Below are positions 9,236 through 19,561 of a stretch of 64,000 nt of DNA, in pieces. The number at the start of each line of letters is the position of its first letter. The stretch's first letter is position 1. Both the position numbers and the translations under genes were made by a program. A model generated the notes under the pieces. That model was given only the letters and a program-made list of their open reading frames with translations. It had not been told where the DNA came from and searched no databases. Origin of the DNA: Bin55 sp963667455 (GTDB lineage: Bacteria > Pseudomonadota > Gammaproteobacteria > Pseudomonadales > Azotimanducaceae); contig CAXXFR010000001.1 in assembly GCA_963667455.2 (NCBI GenBank), positions 9,764 to 73,763 of the forward strand, read 5' to 3'.

Positions 9236-11059
9236 TCACTCTGTCCCCCCTTTCTCTTGCAAGAAGGTCTTTACGTATTCGATTTGCTGCGGCCACAAGT
9301 GATCGACAATCTGTTGAGCACCTAGTATTTCCCGAGCGACGACATCTCGCTCATCCTCTTCAGGCAATCGAACTAGAGTGCTTACAACGTGATCCGGATT
9401 CAAGAAAAACCATGTATATGCAACACTCTTGAAGTATTCAATACGATCAGACTTGCTGAGGTCGTCCGCAAGATTGATGGCTTCCTCAGGTTGGTCGAAT
9501 TCAATGTAAGCCATCCCGAGTGCTGCATACGATTTCATTCGCATCGGCTCTCTTACCATCCCTAGGGCTTCCTTGGCTTCGGTGAGGCGACCATTGGATG
9601 CCAAACCCTCTACCACATCGTCGTCCATACCTGAGAAGTAGCTAGACTCGTCATAGGGATGTTCATGTGCAGTCTTCATGGCTTGAACAGGATCGACGAG
9701 AGCAAGTTTTGGTAGAACCAGTAACAGCAACAAGTCCCGCTCCGGTCCGTCTTCCTCGGTATGTGACAAGGCCAACGCAACCGCCGCAACAGGATCCAGT
9801 CGCCCAACTGTATGCACGAGTGCGCTAATGGCTCGGCCGTCCGGTTCTCCTCGAGACTTGAGCTCTTTCAAGAGTCGTTCAGCTTCCATTACTGATTCAT
9901 CCTCTGCGATTCTTCTGATTGCATCCGCAATCGCCGACTCTACGTGTTCAGGAGGAATCCAATCCAGATTCTCCAATACCTCTTTGGGATTCCTGTAACC
10001 CCAAGCGTCGACTGCTTGATTGAAGTCTAAGTACAAGAGCTCGGGGCTTTCTTGTTCGGTAAGCGCGATCAATGCACGTTGTGGATCGCTTTCGACCCAT
10101 GCAAACAAAATGCCCTCGCGGAGCCGGTTCTGTACTTCTGTGGGAGTACTCAGCATGTATTCCCAGGTTCTCTCGGGATCGTGTTCGGCAATGCTGCTGA
10201 CAAGCTCGACAAGAAGTCTCTTGTTCTCTCCGTATGTGGCCTGCAGCTTCTGAAGCAGTGGAAGAACTGGTTCGATTCCGTCTCGATGAATCCAAATGTC
10301 GAGCATGTGTCTAATTAACGTCCGTTGTCGGTCTTCGCCAATGTTGGCACTTGCGACCTGGTCCAGCGCACGGTTGGGATCGTCAACCAGCGACATTACC
10401 TGAGACTCGGTGTTGAGTTGTTGCGCTGTAGATTCGAGCCCGAGCGCTCTCGAGATCTCGATTACGTTTGTGGGTTCTTGTTCGAAGCCAATTTCAAGAA
10501 CGGTTCGAACTGCTTGCTCGCGATAAGGTTCTTCGAGTGTGCTCGCCATCTGCAATGCGGCTTGCAAGTCCAACAACGACCACTCCCCGAAGACCACTGG
10601 TAGAAGATCACGCCATCGTTGGCGATGATTACTCCACACAAGATCTAGTGCCGTGCTAGGCTCAACACGGGCAAGTTACCTGAATAGCTGGTCCTGAATC
10701 GAGTCGAGCTTTCGTCCACCATCCAAATCCGAAGACTCTTCGATCAGATCGATGATCTGGGAACTGTCAAGCCCTCGCATCCAACCAGAGAGAGACCTCT
10801 GACGCTGTGACGGACTCTCAATCTCCAAGATTCCCTGAAGAGACAGTTCGACATCGTTCAATCGGCCTACATCAGATGTGGAATGGCCATTCTTGGTTGT
10901 TAAGTCCCGGTAAACAGTCGGAGGATTCGTGAGTTCGGAGATTCCCCAGCAGACACAGACAGCGAGAAGTGCGCCGATCAGAGTTCCAACAAGGATCCTT
11001 GAGTGTGCAGCAGAAAAACCTGATTGCGTTTCGAGAATGCTCAAATCAGACAACTCCAA
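9236..11059 (-). pseudogene. W-x3-D repeat protein, paralog 2, interrupted by in-frame TAA
   Basis: Reading from 11059, an N-terminal segment with one transmembrane helix (RILVGTLIGALLAVCVCWGI) runs to a TAA at 10678-10676. The same frame continues without a break to 9236. Across the stop the protein reads DSIQDQLFR, stop, LARVEPSTALDL. The intact paralog 3 reads QEQLLGALARTEPSRAFES here, so the stop replaces one residue and nothing else is lost. The downstream part keeps the family motifs EWSLLDL, IWIHRDG, AWVESDP, AWGYRNP and TWFFLNP. Either this is a recent nonsense mutation or the stop is bypassed. A GTG at 10639-10637 could give an anchorless C-terminal product. Coding quality after the stop is good, suggesting that decay is recent. 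Confidence 0.8.
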
Positions 11060-11603
11060 ACTCCATGCTGGACTGTAGCCGACTCGCCACTGAATCTGGC
11101 TCGCTCAAAACTGTCAACCTAGATCGAATTCCTAAGGATAAGCAATCGAAGTGGTTGGAAACTATTGAGAGTCTACATTTTCTTGTGCCTTCGCGAGTCA
11201 CGTTTGGATGCGGGAAGAATCTGGAGCAGTTCGATTCCGACTGACATTTAGGGGCTGGTGCAACGGCTTCTGTCCAGGCACTGGGACTCGTCTTCGGAAA
11301 TATCCAGCAGGGACACCGAGTCAGCATTGACACGACCAACGAGTCTTCCGAAACATAGTCGGCCAACCCACACAGATTCAATCGGCAAGTTCAGGGACTT
11401 CAACGAAGAATCTGCGCCGCTCTTGAATGCACTTTGCGGAAAAAAACGAATTTGGACAAGCAAGAAACCTTGAAAGCACTGTCAATCCGGCAAAGTCTCG
11501 GAGTATTGAGTCATCCGAGAGTACGGCCCAAGTTCTAGCCTAGCCAGTACAGGAATATCTCCTAAATGTAGCTAGATTGCAAAAGATTTACCTTGAGACC
11601 ATC
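11060..11603. other. Gap of about 540 bp, no gene seen
   Basis: Only short overlapping frames without recognisable features occur here. It separates the first paralog (11604-13475) from the second and may hold a promoter, but no clear sigma-70 boxes, hairpins or repeats were identified. Confidence 0.4.
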
Positions 11604-13475
11604 TCAAGGAGACTCTGCCGCTTCACTCTCTCGCTTCAGTTTATCTACAAGATTCCTTAATTCTTCTGGTGATAAATCACTCACTACAATCACCCCCTCG
11701 GGTACATATGATCGCACAATTCCTAACTGTTCGTCCGTTAGGACCGGCCGATTTGATTGAACCATCAATAGTTTCTTTGCAATCATCGCTTGAGTGGATT
11801 CGGATTCAATATGCTCAAGATTTCTATACAGGTCGATAGGATCCAGTGTCGACCAATCAGAAATGACCGACCGTTGGAAATCTTCTTGCTCTTCACTTGA
11901 CAATTCATTGCCCAAATCAAGTGCTTGCATTGACGAACCTCGCTTTACCAACTCCTGTCCGATATATTTGTAGGCCCTGAGCTTTCCTCGTCCCTCCGCT
12001 CGAACATGCTCTCGATAATCCAATGCTAAATCCAAGTTGTCCTGGAGCATCTCTCGGATGACTCGAGCTTCCAATGGAGCCCCGAAAGCAGGTATCGGTT
12101 GATCTAGTGCCAGCTCGAAGGCTCGCTGGGGATTCACAACTGCAAGATTTTCAAGCCCCCGTTCCACCATATCACTATAGTGGAGCCCATGTTGGTCTTC
12201 AGATTCAGACAGTATCCAGTCGATGGCTGAATTCGGATCCCTTCTTGACCAAAAATCAGCAAATCTCCGTACCGCAGAAGAAACGTCTCTCCCCTGTCCT
12301 TGCAGCCGATCCAAGATGTCCTTTGCCTCTTCTATTGAATCGCGTGCAATTTCCGTAATCGCCCGTTCGATCGCTATCAATTGATGCTCTGGCGACAACT
12401 CCCCTAGTGAACCCAATAGCTCTCGAGGCTGGGCAAGTGACCATTGGTAAATGACTATTGAAACAATATTTGTGATTCCCGAATCCTGTGCTACGACAGA
12501 AGCCTCGCGCCAGGCAGTCTCAGGGTCCATCTTGGACCAAGTCTCAAACAGCCCAGGTAGAAGACGCTCCTGCTTCCGGTGTGGTAGTTCCCGAATCGAC
12601 GTCAGGAAAGCCGATGGATCAAGCAACGTAAGGGACTCAATCAGTACATCGAGATTGTGTTTGCTCTCGCGTTCCTCCTGCAACAAATCTAACATCGGTA
12701 AAGTGCCACGAAATCCTACCCGATCCACTGTTTCTTGAGCGATTTCAACGATTACGTTTGCAAAATGTGCGTCTCTGAGTAAGTCTTCTTGTACGATCCG
12801 ATTCCAAGCTAGCTCAGGCACATCCATTAGTGCGACTATTTCAGATTCTGAGATCACGTTCCGCCCGTAGCGCTTGTCTCCCAGCTGGACTGCAATTTCG
12901 ATTCGTCGATCAAGCGAGAGATCGATTCGAGTGTCGAGAATGGCTTTCAAGACTGCGTATCTATTGGATTGACTCGATCCTTCGGCGTATTTCAGCAAGC
13001 CATCGATATCCAATAGCGACCAATGCTCGACCAGTGCCTGAACCAATGAATCCTGATGATTTCTGGGAAGTCGTTCCACATGATCAATGGCGATAAGAGG
13101 ATCTAACTCTGTAAGCCTGTGAATAATGACCCGTTGAATTGCTGACCTTCCGTGTGTCCATTCAATCTTGCTTGACTGCTTCAGGAGTTCTGTTAACGAC
13201 TTCTCGTCTGCATCGCCGACATAATCGTACATCGATTCGAGATCCTCAAAACTCCCTTCATATGAATCAAGTAGTTGTGAATTCGAAACACGATTGGCTC
13301 TACTCCTGCTAATGGCGTGAGTAGAGTCGTCTTCCTCAGTGGCTTCCTGTTCAGAGTTTTCGGAGGGGACTCCGAACTGATCGATAACTGCAAAAGCAAT
13401 GTACCCGAAAAGAAAGCCAACGACGATGCTCCCTCCGGCTATCAGTACCAATCTTGTCTTGCTTTCAAAATTCAT
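11604..13475 (-). CDS. Membrane-anchored W-x3-D repeat protein, paralog 1
   Basis: 623 residues, the first and longest of the five paralogs. One transmembrane helix at about residues 9-31 (VLIAGGSIVVGFLFGYIAF) is followed by an acidic linker and the repeat region: HWSLLDI, TWSKMDP, QWSLAQP, FWSRRDP (followed by NSAIDW) and DWSTLDP. It has a longer charged tail than its relatives (LSPEELRNLVDKLKRE then SEAAESP). Base composition is somewhat more AT-rich than in paralogs 3-5. Topology suggests a periplasmic solenoid tethered to the inner membrane. No known function. It probably starts the gene series. Confidence 0.77.
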   Translation of the reverse strand: MNFESKTRLVLIAGGSIVVGFLFGYIAFAVIDQFGVPSENSEQEATEEDDSTHAISRSRANRVSNSQLLDSYEGSFEDLESMYDYVGDADEKSLTELLKQSSKIEWTHGRSAIQRVIIHRLTELDPLIAIDHVERLPRNHQDSLVQALVEHWSLLDIDGLLKYAEGSSQSNRYAVLKAILDTRIDLSLDRRIEIAVQLGDKRYGRNVISESEIVALMDVPELAWNRIVQEDLLRDAHFANVIVEIAQETVDRVGFRGTLPMLDLLQEERESKHNLDVLIESLTLLDPSAFLTSIRELPHRKQERLLPGLFETWSKMDPETAWREASVVAQDSGITNIVSIVIYQWSLAQPRELLGSLGELSPEHQLIAIERAITEIARDSIEEAKDILDRLQGQGRDVSSAVRRFADFWSRRDPNSAIDWILSESEDQHGLHYSDMVERGLENLAVVNPQRAFELALDQPIPAFGAPLEARVIREMLQDNLDLALDYREHVRAEGRGKLRAYKYIGQELVKRGSSMQALDLGNELSSEEQEDFQRSVISDWSTLDPIDLYRNLEHIESESTQAMIAKKLLMVQSNRPVLTDEQLGIVRSYVPEGVIVVSDLSPEELRNLVDKLKRESEAAESP

Positions 13476-13769
13476 TCTCTTGGTCCATGACTACGAGCGA
13501 TATTCTCAGCAACCACTTACCACTAACGAGGTGATTGTCAGGTTCGCGTCGGCACACGCACCTTCGGTAGCCACGTGTCAACCGTCTCGGAGAGTGTAGC
13601 CGGCCCACGATCTCCAGGCCATCCTCGAAATTCAGAACGCTCTTTGATTGCCTCAATTCCTTCTGTCAGTGCGAGTTCATTGTCGCCCGATCGGTAGCGA
13701 AAACCGACACCAGGCCATCAAGACCATCAGGGTCGGCAGACGCTCCACGTCAGCATAGGCTTGAGTCTT

Positions 13770-13795
13770 CCCCCGACCCCTTTTTCGGTCGGGGT
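13770..13795 (-). terminator. Hairpin downstream of AGCS symporter gene
   Basis: CCCCGACC (13771-13778) and GGTCGGGG (13787-13794) form a perfect 8-bp GC stem with an 8-base loop, beginning a few bases past the TGA of the symporter gene. There is no good U-run on the minus strand, so it may be an mRNA-stabilising hairpin or a weak terminator. Confidence 0.55.
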
Positions 13796-13798
13796 CTG

Positions 13799-15472
13799 TC
13801 AGGCAGCTTCTTTGGCCTTCTTGTCCCTCTCGAAGAAGTCCTTGGTGGTCGCTTTCATGTCCCTGCTCAATATGGTTATCCCAATCAAGTTGGGCAATGC
13901 CATCAATACCAAGGTAACGGCCGAGAACTTCCAGACGAGCGTGGTCTCCAGGATTGTCCCGAGAAAGAACACAAGCGTGTAGAACATCCGATAGGCGAAC
14001 ACCCATTTGACCCCGAACAAGTAGACGATCGCCCGATCACCGTAGTAGGACCACGCGACCGCCGTGGTAAATGCGAAGAGCACCAACGTGATCGTCACGC
14101 AGTATTGCCCAAAGTCTCCGAAGAAACCTCGTTTGAATGCTTCCGCCGTAAGCGGTACAGAGTGGAGCAACGACTTGCCACTGACAACGTACTCGACCGG
14201 CAACATGCCGTTTTGAACGGAGACAATGCCGGTGTAGGGTTCTCCTCCTTTCGATACCCGAACATCTTCAGCTAACGATCGATTGTGAATGACTGAGAAG
14301 TCAGTCTCTTGAATGACTCCGTTGGCCACATTCAATTCACCATTCAGTGTGACAACTTGAATCTCCGCAGGCTGACCAAACCCCAGGTGTTCACGAAGGA
14401 TCTCCACATGTTCGGGGTTGGAATCGGTGTAGTTTCCAACGATAAATTCGGTCGATGAACGTTCGAATTCATTCTCGAATTTTTCGGTCCAGACACCGGA
14501 AGACAGAATTACGAGACCAGTGATGGTGCAGATCACCAAGGTATCGATAAACGGTTCGAGCAAGGAAACCAAGCCTTCTGGAACGGGATCATCTGCCTTG
14601 GCACTTGCGTGGGCGATCGGCGCGGAACCTTGTCCCGCTTCGTTCGAGAATAGACCTCGTCCGACTCCCTTGGTAAACGCAAAAGCAATGCTCGCGCCAA
14701 GGAATCCTCCCAACGCAGCGCTCCCCGAGAAGATGCTCGCGAAAATCACTCGGAACGAAGGAATGATCTGATCGAGGTTCATCAAGATCACGGCAAACGC
14801 ACCGACTATATAGACGGCACCCATGAACGGAACAACCCGCGAAGCAAACGTAGCTATCCGTTTGATTCCACCGAGGATGATCAACGCGAGGAAACCAGCC
14901 AGGACAAGTCCCGTCGCCCAAGTTGGAATGCTGAATGATGCTTCCAACCCGGATGCAACCGAGTTGCTTTGAGGCAGATTCCCGCTTCCAAGGGTTGAAA
15001 AGATCGTCGCAAGAGCAAAGATCACGGCAAGCCACTTCATGTTGAGCTTTCGCTCCATGAAATACATGGGACCACCAGCAATTTCTCCCTTGTCATCCTT
15101 GACTCGATACTTGTGAGAGAGCGTGACTTCAACGAACTTCGTCGTCATGCCGATGAACGCCGTTGCCCACATCCAGAAAAGAGCTGCGGGACCACCGAGG
15201 AACAAGGCGAATGCGACACCGCCAATGTTGCCAGTGCCAACAGTCCCGGATAGTGCGGTTGTCAGTGCTTGGAAGTGGGTGGTGTCCCCTTCAGCATCGG
15301 GCTTGGCTTCCTTACCGAGCAGGATGCGCCAGCCCCTGAAGAAATAACGGATCTGCGGAAATCCCAAGTAGAGTGTGAACCAGACCCCAACTGCGAGCAG
15401 CAAGATCGGAAACCACAGCGCGGAACCCAACAAACTGTCCAACCAATCCAGGAAGTCGCCAAGTGCTTGCAT
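13799..15472 (-). CDS. AGCS-family Na+:alanine/glycine symporter
   Basis: 557 residues, about ten or more membrane helices. Seen: the early FPQIRYFFRGWRILLG segment, the conserved ALSGTVGTGNIGGVAFALFLGGPAALFWMW block (given here as two overlapping signatures: GTVGTGNIGGV and GGPAALFWMW), GGPMYFMER, and GVGRGLFSNEAGQGSAPIAHA. These are hallmarks of the AGCS family, which imports alanine or glycine with Na+ across the inner membrane. Residues about 340-445 form a hydrophilic insertion before the last helices, larger than in typical members, perhaps an extracytoplasmic domain. The C-terminus is Lys-rich and cytoplasmic. It appears monocistronic, with a hairpin just after its stop. Substrate cannot be read from sequence. 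Confidence 0.92.
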   Translation of the reverse strand: MQALGDFLDWLDSLLGSALWFPILLLAVGVWFTLYLGFPQIRYFFRGWRILLGKEAKPDAEGDTTHFQALTTALSGTVGTGNIGGVAFALFLGGPAALFWMWATAFIGMTTKFVEVTLSHKYRVKDDKGEIAGGPMYFMERKLNMKWLAVIFALATIFSTLGSGNLPQSNSVASGLEASFSIPTWATGLVLAGFLALIILGGIKRIATFASRVVPFMGAVYIVGAFAVILMNLDQIIPSFRVIFASIFSGSAALGGFLGASIAFAFTKGVGRGLFSNEAGQGSAPIAHASAKADDPVPEGLVSLLEPFIDTLVICTITGLVILSSGVWTEKFENEFERSSTEFIVGNYTDSNPEHVEILREHLGFGQPAEIQVVTLNGELNVANGVIQETDFSVIHNRSLAEDVRVSKGGEPYTGIVSVQNGMLPVEYVVSGKSLLHSVPLTAEAFKRGFFGDFGQYCVTITLVLFAFTTAVAWSYYGDRAIVYLFGVKWVFAYRMFYTLVFFLGTILETTLVWKFSAVTLVLMALPNLIGITILSRDMKATTKDFFERDKKAKEAA

Positions 15473-15642
15473 GAAATCTCCTCTTTGTCAGTCAAGTGCG
15501 TGTGCTACGCACGGAGAAGCGACATGACTGAATCCAGTCATGGTTAGCCCCAACCCAAGCATGGCACTAAGTTTACCGTTCAATCGACTGGTTTGTTAGC
15601 ACATCTGCGAATGAACGTAGCCCAAGTCGCCGGATGTATGGG

Positions 15643-16992
15643 TCAGCGAGCTTGCTCACGCATGGTCACGAACTCTTCGGCCATCGTGGGATGAATGCCG
15701 ATTGTGCGATCAAAGTCGCTCTTGGTTGCTTTCGCGCTGATCGCGACTGCCATTCCCTGAATGATTTCGCCGGCTTCGGGTCCGACCATATGAGCTGCGA
15801 CAACCCGGTCGGTCGACCCATCCACAAGCAACTTCATGTACGACCTCTCCCCACTACTCGTCATGGTGTGCTTCATTGGAGTAAACGAACTCTCGAACAC
15901 CTGCAGGTCCGAATACTCGTTGCGAGCGATTTCCTCAATCGGCCCCACCGTACCAATGTTGGGTTGGCAAAAGACACAGGTTGGAATAGAGGAGTAATCG
16001 ACATCGCGTCGGTTCGGACCGAAGTTCGAGTAGGCAAAAGCCATTCCTTCGGCGATGGCAACCGGAGTCAGCTGGAAGCGATTGATCACATCGCCCAACG
16101 CATAGATGGTGGAACTCGTAGTTCGATATTCGGAGTCGACCTTTATCGCTCCATCTGCATCCACTTGAACACCCGCCTCTTCAAGTCCCAGACGATCAGA
16201 CAGCGGCCTCCTGCCTGTGGCGTACATGACCGCATCCACTTCCATCGACTTCCCACTGGCTAACTTCAGCTGCAGTCCGCTCGACTGCTTGACGATTGAC
16301 TCGACGTTTTCGTTGAGGCGGAGCTCCACTCCCTTCCCTTCGATTTCGGTCTTGACGAAATTGCGGATCCCTCCGTCAAATCCTCGCAGGAACAGTGGCC
16401 CTCGGTAAATCAAGGATGTTTCAACACCCAAGCCGTGCATGATTCCGGCAAATTCCACTGCGATATAGCCGCCTCCAACGATTGCAATGCGTTCGGGCAG
16501 TTTCTCCAGATAGAACATCTCGTTCGACGAGATGGCCAATTCCCGACCTGGAATTGAGGGAATGTGAGGCCATGACCCTGTTGCGATCAGAATGCGTTCC
16601 GCGGTGACTTTGCGGTCGCCCACTAACAGCGTGTGCTCGTCGATGAAGGAAGCGTGATCGTGGTGAACAACGACTCCTGCATTCTTGAGCAAGCCGAGAT
16701 AGATTCCATTCAATCGCTCGATTTCTTGCGTCTTGTTGTCACGAAGAACGTTCCAGTCGAACTCAGGATCGGCTATGCGCCACCCATACGATCGGGCATC
16801 GACAAAGTCTTCGGCAAAGTGCGAACCATAGACGAACAGTTTCTTCGGTACGCAACCCACGTTCACGCAGGTGCCGCCCAGATATCGTTCTTCGGCAATT
16901 CCCACCTTGGCACCGAAACCCGCAGACATGCGGGCCGCTCGAACACCGCCAGAGCCAGCGCCAATGACAAAGAGGTCGTAGTCGTACTTCAT
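15643..16992 (-). CDS. gor: Glutathione-disulfide reductase
   Basis: 449 residues, the normal size. FAD-binding GAGSGG at residues 11-16 is followed by the redox-active disulfide in GGTCVNVGCVPKK (Cys42 and Cys47). A second Rossmann motif, VVGGGYIAVEFAG, binds NADPH, and the YRGPLFLR segment has the paired arginines that select NADPH over NADH. The C-terminal GIHPTMAEEF supplies the His-Glu pair that completes the partner subunit's active site. It reduces GSSG to GSH in the cytoplasm. The gene stands alone, with the symporter gene downstream and the CoA-transferase gene upstream on the same strand. Mercuric reductase and trypanothione reductase are less likely because extra domains are absent. 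Confidence 0.93.
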   Translation of the reverse strand: MKYDYDLFVIGAGSGGVRAARMSAGFGAKVGIAEERYLGGTCVNVGCVPKKLFVYGSHFAEDFVDARSYGWRIADPEFDWNVLRDNKTQEIERLNGIYLGLLKNAGVVVHHDHASFIDEHTLLVGDRKVTAERILIATGSWPHIPSIPGRELAISSNEMFYLEKLPERIAIVGGGYIAVEFAGIMHGLGVETSLIYRGPLFLRGFDGGIRNFVKTEIEGKGVELRLNENVESIVKQSSGLQLKLASGKSMEVDAVMYATGRRPLSDRLGLEEAGVQVDADGAIKVDSEYRTTSSTIYALGDVINRFQLTPVAIAEGMAFAYSNFGPNRRDVDYSSIPTCVFCQPNIGTVGPIEEIARNEYSDLQVFESSFTPMKHTMTSSGERSYMKLLVDGSTDRVVAAHMVGPEAGEIIQGMAVAISAKATKSDFDRTIGIHPTMAEEFVTMREQAR

Positions 16993-17032
16993 CGACGAGA
17001 GAGGAGAAAGTGGTGTGCGATGCCGACCGAAG

Positions 17033-18199
17033 CTAGCCGGTTGCCACTACACCATCAGCTACTAGCCGCTGTAGTTCGTCGTCTGCAACTTCAAGCTCGT
17101 TGCTCAAGACTTCAGCCGTGTGTTCACCTAGTAAGGGTGCGGCAGACAAAGGAACTTCGCTCTCCGACAAACGCGCTGGGCAACCCAGTAGCTTGATGGT
17201 TCCATGGACTGGGTGTTCCACTTCGCGAACAAATCCTCTGCTGGTCAGGTGTGGGTTCTCATGCAGTTCCGCCGTGCTCATTACTGCACCTGCCGGAACA
17301 CCAGCTTCGGCCAGTTCTCGCATCGCGTCGTACTTGTCGCGCTGTAACGTCCACTTCTCCACCTCATCTTTCACGAGCGACCGGTTCTCTTTGAACCGTT
17401 GGTCGGTGAGCAAATCGGGACGCTCAATAGCTGAGCAGAGCGCTTCGAACATTTTTGGTGTGACTGCCATGATCCAAATGTAGTCGTTGGAATCATCTCC
17501 CTTGCATCGATACAGTGTGGATCCTGCCCAAGTACCGTTGCCAGACCTGCGAGCCGCATTCTTACCGAATTCGCTGCCAGCCATCGATGTACGGAGGTAG
17601 TAGGTCATCGCTTCCTGCATGGACAACTCTATGAACTGTCCCGCCCCGGTCTTCAGTTTGTAAATGTATGCGGCCGAGATAGCCAACGCCATCTGAACAC
17701 CGGTACCTGCATCCCCGGTTGTGGGGCCCGGTCTCATCGGAGGCCCATCGCTTTCGCCTGTAATCGAAAAGGCACCGGCGGCGGCCTGAGCAACCATGTC
17801 GTAGCACTTGTAGTGCGACCAAGGTCCCGTCAAGCCAAAACCCTTAATGCGGGCGTAGATGATTTCGGGGTTGATTTCACGGAGCGATTCGTAGTCAATT
17901 CCCAGTCTCTCCACAACTCCCGGACCATAGTTCTCAACAAACACATCGAACTTGGGCACGAGATCCATGAACAGACCACGCCCTTCTTCGCTCTTCAAGT
18001 CGATGGCGATGCTTCGCTTGTTGGAGTTCCACAGTATGAAGTACTCGCTGCTCCCCCCAATACCCCGGCCTGGGTCTCCTCGCCGAGGCGACTCCACCTT
18101 GACGACGTCTGCACCAAGCCATGCCAACGCCTGGGTACAGGAAGTGCCCGCTTCATACTGTGTCATGTCCAGAATGCGGAGGCCATCAAGTGCCGCCAT
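17033..18199 (-). CDS. CaiB/BaiF family (class III) CoA-transferase
   Basis: 388 residues, typical for the family. Seen: the opening LDGLRILDMTQYEAGTSC, LAWLGADVVKVESPRRGDPGR, DLKSEEGRGLF and FVENYGPGVVERLG, then a TTGDAGTGVQMA region containing the Asp that forms the aspartyl-CoA intermediate. These enzymes move CoA between carboxylic acids (formyl-CoA:oxalate, carnitine, succinyl-CoA:mesaconate and similar). The actual acids cannot be told. It lies between gor and a gene for an unknown exported protein, on the same strand, without evident functional coupling. Confidence 0.9.
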   Translation of the reverse strand: MAALDGLRILDMTQYEAGTSCTQALAWLGADVVKVESPRRGDPGRGIGGSSEYFILWNSNKRSIAIDLKSEEGRGLFMDLVPKFDVFVENYGPGVVERLGIDYESLREINPEIIYARIKGFGLTGPWSHYKCYDMVAQAAAGAFSITGESDGPPMRPGPTTGDAGTGVQMALAISAAYIYKLKTGAGQFIELSMQEAMTYYLRTSMAGSEFGKNAARRSGNGTWAGSTLYRCKGDDSNDYIWIMAVTPKMFEALCSAIERPDLLTDQRFKENRSLVKDEVEKWTLQRDKYDAMRELAEAGVPAGAVMSTAELHENPHLTSRGFVREVEHPVHGTIKLLGCPARLSESEVPLSAAPLLGEHTAEVLSNELEVADDELQRLVADGVVATG

Positions 18200-18256
18200 G
18201 TACTACTCCTGTGGTGTTGTTACCGAATGCGATGCCTGATCGCCGAACAGTCGGGA

Positions 18257-19561
18257 CTATCCGCCTGGATCCGTCCATTGGACTGAAGAGACTTCCAATT
18301 CGGTCTTCTTGGAAGGACCATGGTTGAACTCCTCGAGATCTTCCACGCAGAAGTCCGTGCCTCGTTCAAGTCGCAGAACGGAATCCGAAGTCGTCAAATA
18401 CGATACTTCCGGCCGAAACAAACGTATGGGTGTTATCCATTGGTGGCTGTGATACACCTCGCGCCAATAGCCGCCTTCTCTTAGTTCGTACAGGGTTGTT
18501 CCAACGAATTCCTCTTCAGGCGCAAATGGCTGAGACACTGCAACGAGGTAGGACTCAAACGGCGTACCGTCTGCCGAGTTGCACTTCAACTCAAGAGGGC
18601 GAATAGCTCGTACCAAATATAGACTCTCAGCTTCCGATTCAATTTCCCACCAAAGGAAGGCTTTTGAGTCCATATAGTGAGAGTAAACATCTGCTTGATC
18701 ACTGGACGCTTTGTGAATTCCGATGCTAGCAATCTTACTGTCGAAGTCCATGCGAACATGGTCCGTGTACTGCACCGGTCCCTCTTGTCGGTGAGCTTTG
18801 TCTGGACTGCGATTCTGGCTTTCGAACTGAAGAATGTGACTGCGTTTCTTGCTCAAGTCGATCTGACTAAGTCGGATGGTGGTTGGCTTCCCAAATTCCA
18901 GGCGAAACCTCTGATCGCGCCAAGCATTAATTACCAAGTCCTGGAGTCCTCGAGCCTCATCTGGAATGCCGACGACCCTCAAGTCCAGGGCATATCCGAT
19001 GGCGCTGACCTTTTGCTCCTCGAGAGTGCCCAGATGAATAATTCTCAGTTCCTGTCTTCCACGCTGATAGGCGGCGTAGACCAGCGTCTGATTCTCATAG
19101 TCATAGAAATTGATGATTCTGGGTCTTCCGCAATGGCCACAGCGCCACACCTTGACGGGCCGGGATTCGCCGTAAGGAATCAAGTGCAGATCGTTTTTGA
19201 ATCCCCAGAAGCCATCCTCGTAGATCATCCCTAACACGTACAGTTGCGAATCGATTCGGACCAAACGCATCCAATTTCGATACTGATGATCGAGTTCGTA
19301 GTGACTCAGCTCGTTGAATTCGAAGTCCACTTCATGGACTCGATTTGGAGTCAATACTGCTAACCGGTTGTCGCCAATCACTTCAATGTCCATGACCCGG
19401 TGTCTCTCGAGATCGGAGTCCCTGAAGAAAGATGCCGGCAATTCCACTTCCTCTATGCCATATACGGTCGACGCCAATGCGCCAATCCAAGCCAACAAGA
19501 GGAGGCGAACAGTCCTTCCCGCCGATTGGGAAACTGAGCGAACTGCAGGTCGTTTGAACAC
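18257..19561 (-). CDS. Exported protein of unknown function, probable beta-rich domain
   Basis: 434 residues. N-terminal Arg-rich stretch, then a hydrophobic segment (TVRLLLLAWIGALASTVYG) that looks like a signal peptide. The remainder is rich in short beta-strand-like stretches with recurring aromatic residues (for example DNRLAVLTPNRVHEV, SQLYVLGMIYEDGFWGF, QTLVYAAYQRGRQEL), suggestive of a beta-propeller or similar all-beta fold. It contains CGHCG, a possible metal or disulfide site. No family was recognised. It lies 57 bp upstream of the CoA-transferase start on the same strand. Confidence 0.6.
   Translation of the reverse strand: MFKRPAVRSVSQSAGRTVRLLLLAWIGALASTVYGIEEVELPASFFRDSDLERHRVMDIEVIGDNRLAVLTPNRVHEVDFEFNELSHYELDHQYRNWMRLVRIDSQLYVLGMIYEDGFWGFKNDLHLIPYGESRPVKVWRCGHCGRPRIINFYDYENQTLVYAAYQRGRQELRIIHLGTLEEQKVSAIGYALDLRVVGIPDEARGLQDLVINAWRDQRFRLEFGKPTTIRLSQIDLSKKRSHILQFESQNRSPDKAHRQEGPVQYTDHVRMDFDSKIASIGIHKASSDQADVYSHYMDSKAFLWWEIESEAESLYLVRAIRPLELKCNSADGTPFESYLVAVSQPFAPEEEFVGTTLYELREGGYWREVYHSHQWITPIRLFRPEVSYLTTSDSVLRLERGTDFCVEDLEEFNHGPSKKTELEVSSVQWTDPGG

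Noticed and set aside
15634..16263. 209-codon plus-strand frame
   Set aside because: Entirely antisense to glutathione reductase.
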